From Salipaludibacillus agaradhaerens (GTDB taxonomy: Bacteria > Bacillota > Bacilli > Bacillales > Salisediminibacteriaceae), in contig NZ_KV917378.1 in the NCBI RefSeq assembly GCF_002019735.1, positions 186,001 to 250,000 on the forward strand: a stretch of DNA of 64,000 nucleotides. The letters run 5' to 3'. The translations under genes were made by a program, and so were the position numbers. Shown in pieces: positions 63,819 to 64,000 of this stretch. The notes under the pieces are model-generated. The model had not been told where the DNA came from. It worked only from the letters and a program-made list of their open reading frames with translations, and did not search any database. The number at the start of each line of letters is the position of its first letter. The stretch's first letter is position 1.

Positions 63819-64000
63819 GGTAGTGAAAGTGGGGATGGCTGACTTAAATATTGCTAAACCCCCTCAAACCATTCGGACGTCTGGTTTAGGTTCGTGTGTA
63901 GGTATCATTCTCTATGATGAAAAAGTAAATGTTTCGGGCATGGCTCATATTATGTTGCCAGATTCCTCATATGCACGTGCAGGCGTATTGAATCGTGCAA
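63811..64000 (+). CDS. cheD: Chemoreceptor glutamine deamidase CheD (N-terminal part)
   Basis: Deamidates receptor glutamines and binds CheC. The window holds the first 63 codons. The sequence VGMADLNIA, then IRTSGLGSCVGIILYD with catalytic Cys29 and GMAHIMLPDSS with His46, is the CheD active-site region. ATG 63811 lies 10 bp behind TTAGGAG and overlaps cheC. The rest, and the expected following sigD, lie outside the window. Confidence 0.93.
   Translation, partial: MGEVVKVGMADLNIAKPPQTIRTSGLGSCVGIILYDEKVNVSGMAHIMLPDSSYARAGVLNRA

Noticed and set aside
38171-64000. Terminator or break splitting the fla/che operon
   Set aside because: The hairpins at 39381, 39579 and 48488 lack T-runs and most genes overlap, so one long transcript remains the simplest reading.
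1-64000. Mobile elements, prophage, CRISPR arrays, tRNA or rRNA genes, T-box leaders or toxin-antitoxin pairs
   Set aside because: No transposase, repeat-spacer array, cloverleaf or related pattern was found; the only recombinase is the housekeeping XerC.

Overview
The window is a chromosomal segment of an endospore-forming Firmicute of the family Bacillaceae. Gene order follows the Bacillus subtilis recG-to-cheD region almost gene for gene: sdaAB-sdaAA-recG-fapR-plsX-fabD-fabG-acpP-rnc, smc-ftsY-ylxM-ffh-rpsP-khpA-ylqD-rimM-trmD-rplS, lepB-rbgA-rnhB-ylqG-ylqH, sucCD-dprA-topA-trmFO-xerC-clpQ-clpY-codY, then the long fla/che operon. Many genes start with TTG or GTG behind strong AGGAGG-type ribosome binding sites. 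A KapB homologue, a spore-protein-like gene, CodY and FapR all fit a spore-forming Bacillus relative. I infer a non-subtilis genus, perhaps one of the alkaliphilic or halophilic lineages, but the genus cannot be fixed from this window.

Layout. 1-1.1 kb: L-serine dehydratase, with the beta chain cut by the window edge. 1.1-3.2 kb: recG. 3.2-6.9 kb: the fatty acid and phospholipid initiation cluster, led by a FapR promoter and operator and closed by a strong terminator after acpP. 7.2-8.1 kb: rnc. 8.2-11.6 kb: an insertion relative to B. subtilis, holding a quinone oxidoreductase, kapB (reverse strand), an HD-GYP c-di-GMP phosphodiesterase and a DUF1128-type small protein (reverse strand). 11.8-22.8 kb: chromosome condensation, protein targeting and ribosome/tRNA maturation genes, signal peptidase and RbgA. 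23.3-26.5 kb: rnhB, the YlqG/YlqH pair (FliK-like and FlhB-C-like) and a divergent alpha/beta SASP-like gene. 27-37.9 kb: succinyl-CoA synthetase, DprA, topoisomerase I, TrmFO, XerC, ClpQY and CodY.

38-64 kb: the fla/che operon on the plus strand, from flgB into cheD. It encodes the basal body (flgB, flgC, fliE, fliF), the switch (fliG, fliM, fliY), export (fliH, fliI, fliJ, fliO, fliP, fliQ, fliR, flhB, flhA), hook (fliK, flgD, flgE), stator accessory proteins (fliL, swrD), placement GTPases (flhF, flhG) and chemotaxis (cheY, cheB, cheA, cheW, cheC, cheD). A SigA-type promoter lies about 70 bp before flgB and a CodY-like box lies just after the codY terminator.

I see no mobile element, prophage, CRISPR array, tRNA or rRNA, and no clearly new multi-gene system. 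The best second-look items are the orphan FliK/FlhB-like pair, the divergent SASP-like gene, the 284-bp fliE-fliF gap with an inverted repeat and a start-overlapping 18-codon ORF, the swrD start without a ribosome binding site, and the insertion between rnc and smc.
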